Of a stretch of 6,541 nt of DNA, positions 5,268 through 6,541 are shown piece after piece. The notes under the pieces are model-generated. The model was not told the DNA's origin. It made no database searches and saw only the letters and a list, made by a program, of their open reading frames with translations. The stretch covers positions 1 to 6,541 of the forward strand of contig JACPSQ010000100.1 in NCBI GenBank assembly GCA_016193195.1. The letters are read 5' to 3'. Numbering within the stretch: position 1 is the stretch's first letter; each line of letters starts with the position of its first letter. A program made the position numbers and the translations under genes. This DNA comes from Candidatus Omnitrophota bacterium (GTDB lineage Bacteria > Omnitrophota > Gorgyraeia > Aquiviventales > Aquiviventaceae).

Positions 5268-5657
5268 ATGAGTCAGCCACAGCGCCGCTTCAGGAACAAT
5301 AGAACCGTCCCCAGTTTGCTCTTGCTGGGGTTTTTGCTCCTTCCGGCCAGCGCGGAAGCGGCGGTGAAGTACTGGGTCGGGGGCACGGCCAACAGCACGA
5401 TTACCGCGGATCCGAACGTCGGCGGCCTCGACATCAAGAGCGGCTACACCGGCACGATCAGTACGAACGCCGGTGTCAACGTCACGGTGGGGGCTTCCGG
5501 CTTTGCCCAAGCCGGCGGGACGACAAGGACAGGCAAGACGCGCACTCGGTTGGGCGAGAGCCCCTACGGTTGTGTGGGGGTTAGACCCAGCGCGATCGCC
5601 AGGCAGCGATCGACTTCCGACATCAGGTGGGGCGGCAGATGGCCAATCGTTTTGTGA
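5268..5657 (+). pseudogene. U3: 5' fragment of secreted WVGG-module protein
   Basis: ATG 5268 starts MSQPQRRFRNNRTVPSLLLL, a signal peptide whose core continues GFLLLPASAEAA. The mature part reads VKYWVGGTA, NSTITADPNVGGLDIKSGYT, GTISTNAGVNVTVGASGFAQ, AGGT. Compared with U1 it lacks the 36 residues from GNFSD to GGGVA, a clean in-frame difference it shares with U4. Family-like sequence ends at about 5521; the frame then runs through unrelated bases and the end of the opposing toxin gene (stop codon at 5564-5566) to a stop at 5655-5657. The repeated Gly/Thr/Val strand pattern is typical of exported beta-helical repeat proteins. The 3' part of the original gene is absent. A 129-aa secreted protein could still be made. 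Confidence 0.7.
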
Positions 5658-5917
5658 ATCAGAAACTTCGGCACCGTCAGGATGGTCTCGGCTTTGATCA
5701 CCGAATCCAGTTGAATGCCGGCTTGGCGGCCCTCCGGACTGCGTTGCAACAGGAGCAGGTGCGTGGGCTCGAGCGGACGCTGGGTCTTCGAGGTCAGTGG
5801 AATCAAGGTGACATCGGGCAGACGGCGATTGTTGGCATCGCTGGACACCACGACAGCAGGACGCAGCTTTCGGCTCGTCAGGCCTGTCGAGGTCAGGGGG
5901 TAGGAAACCAAGACCAC
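5564..5917 (-). CDS. MazF/PemK-family endoribonuclease toxin
   Basis: The 117-aa product has the PemK/MazF signature: a first strand VLVSYPLTSTGLTSRKLRPA, then VVVSSDANNRRLPDVTLIPL, a middle QAGIQLDSVIKAETILTVPK segment and a C-terminal helix LMSEVDRCLAIALGL. MazF toxins cut single-stranded RNA at short motifs; the RKLRPAVVVS stretch holds the usual catalytic arginine region. The start is uncertain: GTG 5917 is the only standard codon, yet the open frame continues upstream with RGDV, which resembles the usual MazF N-terminus, so a non-standard start such as ACG is possible. The antitoxin stop codon lies 16 bases upstream. Toxin of the fourth TA pair in the array. Confidence 0.88.
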   Translation of the reverse strand: MVLVSYPLTSTGLTSRKLRPAVVVSSDANNRRLPDVTLIPLTSKTQRPLEPTHLLLLQRSPEGRQAGIQLDSVIKAETILTVPKFLIHKTIGHLPPHLMSEVDRCLAIALGLTPTQP

Positions 5918-5933
5918 GTCGCCCCGCGTGCGC

Positions 5934-6119
5934 TCACTCGTTGTAGATATCCAGCACTGGGTCGTCCCAGTGGCGCGCGGCGGCTTGTTGTTGAGCGGCT
6001 AGCAAGAGCTCGTCGTGAGATGCGAGAACGGCGAGGGCAACCTGAGCATGTTCTGGCAACTCAAGTTTCTGAAGCGGCCGAAAGACGCCATGCTCGTAGA
6101 TGGCCTCAATGGTCTGCAT
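5934..6119 (-). CDS. DUF104-family (AF2212-like) antitoxin
   Basis: The 61-aa product opens MQTIEAIYEHGVFRPLQKLE, the hallmark of the DUF104/AF2212-like antitoxin family (IEA-YE-GV-RPL), followed by LPEHAQVALAVLAS and an acidic C-terminal helix ending DDPVLDIYNE. Such antitoxins are usually found with PIN or MazF-type toxins, as here. ATG 6119 has AGGAGG six bases upstream. The promoter at 6141-6169 reads into it. The acidic tail is the likely toxin-binding part, by analogy. Confidence 0.88.
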   Translation of the reverse strand: MQTIEAIYEHGVFRPLQKLELPEHAQVALAVLASHDELLLAAQQQAAARHWDDPVLDIYNE

Positions 6120-6140
6120 CGGTTTCCTCCTTCGCCTCCA

Positions 6141-6169
6141 AGCCTAGCACACAGCCGAAGCCCCGTCAA
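6141..6169 (-). promoter_or_regulatory. Sigma-70-type promoter of DUF104/MazF operon
   Basis: On the minus strand TTGACG (6169-6164), a 17-base spacer and TAGGCT (6146-6141), preceded by TGTGTGC, form a plausible promoter. It has the same spacing as the vapC promoters but not their CATGCTACACT core. Confidence 0.65.
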
Positions 6170-6174
6170 GGCGG

Positions 6175-6200
6175 CCTGGATGTGGTGTGCCTGGATGTGG
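6175..6200 (+). repeat. 11-bp direct repeat CCTGGATGTGG, two copies
   Basis: CCTGGATGTGG is present at 6175-6185 and 6190-6200 with a period of 15 bases, in the short spacer between the DUF104/MazF promoter and ECF-type promoter P4. It may be a junction duplication; no function is evident. Confidence 0.55.
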
Positions 6201-6217
6201 ACACCCAGCACCCAGGT

Positions 6218-6256
6218 AAAAATTCTTGGAATATTTTGGGCGGCTGGGTATCTAAT
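6218..6256 (+). promoter_or_regulatory. P4: ECF-type promoter of unit U4
   Basis: The conserved 20-mer at 6218-6237 carries GGAAT at 6228-6232; TCTAAT at 6251-6256 follows after 18 bases. ATG 6272 is 15 bases beyond the -10, preceded by GAGG. Confidence 0.72.
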
Positions 6257-6271
6257 GAGGTAGAGGCCAAG

Positions 6272-6541
6272 ATGGGTGACATCGCACGGCCACGTCCTAC
6301 AACCAGACCTGCTAGAACCGGATCCCTTGCCGGGTGGTCCGTGGTCCTGCTATCGACTATGGTCTATGGACTATGGACTGGCTCAGCCGAAGCGGCCACC
6401 AAGTACTGGGTGGGAGGCACGGCCAACAGCACGATTACCGCGGATCCGAACGTCGGCGGCCTCGACATCAAGGCGGGCTACACCGGCACGATCGCCACCA
6501 AGACAGGGGAAGAAACCTTCACGTACCGGATAGCAAGGGTA
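6272..6541 (+). CDS. U4: secreted WVGG-module protein, 5' part, runs off window
   Basis: ATG 6272 opens a frame of 90 codons that is still open at the window edge. The N-terminus is Arg/Pro-rich (MGDIARPRPTTRPARTGS), followed by a hydrophobic core LAGWSVVLLSTMVYGLWTG and SAEAA, a credible signal peptide. The mature part is TKYWVGGTANSTITADPNVG, GLDIKAGYTGTIATK, almost identical to U3. After about 6502 the sequence (TGEETFTYRIARV) no longer resembles U3. In the pattern of the other units this would be the border with another minus-strand TA cassette, but too little is visible to tell. The core includes three tandem 7-base repeats. It could be the truncated start of a short product or an intact gene with a different continuation. 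Confidence 0.6.
   Translation, partial: MGDIARPRPTTRPARTGSLAGWSVVLLSTMVYGLWTGSAEAATKYWVGGTANSTITADPNVGGLDIKAGYTGTIATKTGEETFTYRIARV
6356..6381 (+). repeat. Tandem 7-bp repeat in U4 signal-peptide region
   Basis: ACTATGG, TCTATGG, ACTATGG and a partial ACTGG follow one another. Seven is not a multiple of three, so gain or loss of one copy would shift the frame between the start codon and the WVGG module. With only three copies, slippage would be rare. Confidence 0.6.

Larger units (their letters stand above)
2463..6541. other. Array of about 1-kb units: ECF promoter, secreted-module fragment, opposing TA operon
   Basis: The ends of the SAEAA codons fall near 2537, 3390, 4380, 5363 and 6397, and the four ECF-type promoters at 3270, 4242, 5224 and 6228 are spaced 972, 982 and 1004 bases apart. 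In each unit the + strand fragment is followed by a complete TA operon on the minus strand whose promoter sits just before the next unit. The toxins come from three families (HicA, PIN, MazF), so the TA parts did not arise by simple duplication of one pair, while the fragments are homologous to each other. No transposase or integrase gene lies within it. Confidence 0.75.

Noticed and set aside
2463..6541. CRISPR-like array because of regular repeats
   Set aside because: The repeats are about 250 bp of coding and promoter DNA and the intervening parts are complete genes of 400-700 bases.

Overview
The window is high-GC bacterial DNA from an organism I cannot name. A TIGR04073-type exosortase-associated protein, an ECF sigma factor with a FecR-type membrane anti-sigma factor, and many small toxin-antitoxin (TA) pairs would suit an uncultured Gram-negative lineage such as Methylomirabilota/NC10, Rokubacteria, Nitrospirota or Omnitrophota. 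That placement is an inference with low confidence.

Positions 1-2447 (+ strand) form a compact regulatory block. It encodes a secreted exosortase-associated small protein, an ECF sigma-70 factor, a stand-alone receiver-domain response regulator, and a zinc-finger/transmembrane/FecR anti-sigma factor. The anti-sigma gene has its own promoter of the form GGAAT-N18-TCTAA.

Positions 2448-6541 hold a repetitive array with a period of about 1 kb. Each unit has the 5' end of a + strand gene for a secreted repeat protein (signal peptide ending SAEAA, then K-Y/S-WVGG and beta-strand-like sequence). The fragment is cut off at or shortly before the stop codon of a complete minus-strand TA operon, which carries its own sigma-70-type promoter. 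After that TA promoter the next unit begins. Five gene fragments (U0-U4) and four TA operons are visible: HicBA, a 56-aa antitoxin with a PIN-domain VapC, a 76-aa antitoxin with a second VapC, and a DUF104-type antitoxin with a MazF/PemK toxin. U1-U4 each start with the same GGAAT-N18-TCTAA-type promoter as the anti-sigma gene, which suggests that the sigma factor at 349-969 drives them. U0 follows the anti-sigma gene directly and is interrupted by a 104-bp MITE-like element with 15-bp terminal inverted repeats and a TGAA duplication.

One reading is that an ECF-regulated family of exosortase-linked surface proteins was duplicated and each copy replaced downstream by a TA cassette. Another is that the units form a maintained TA array in which ECF-driven transcripts run antisense into the TA operons. 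The sequence shows the layout and the shared promoter; the function of the array is inference. No tRNA, rRNA, CRISPR, transposase or integrase gene was seen.
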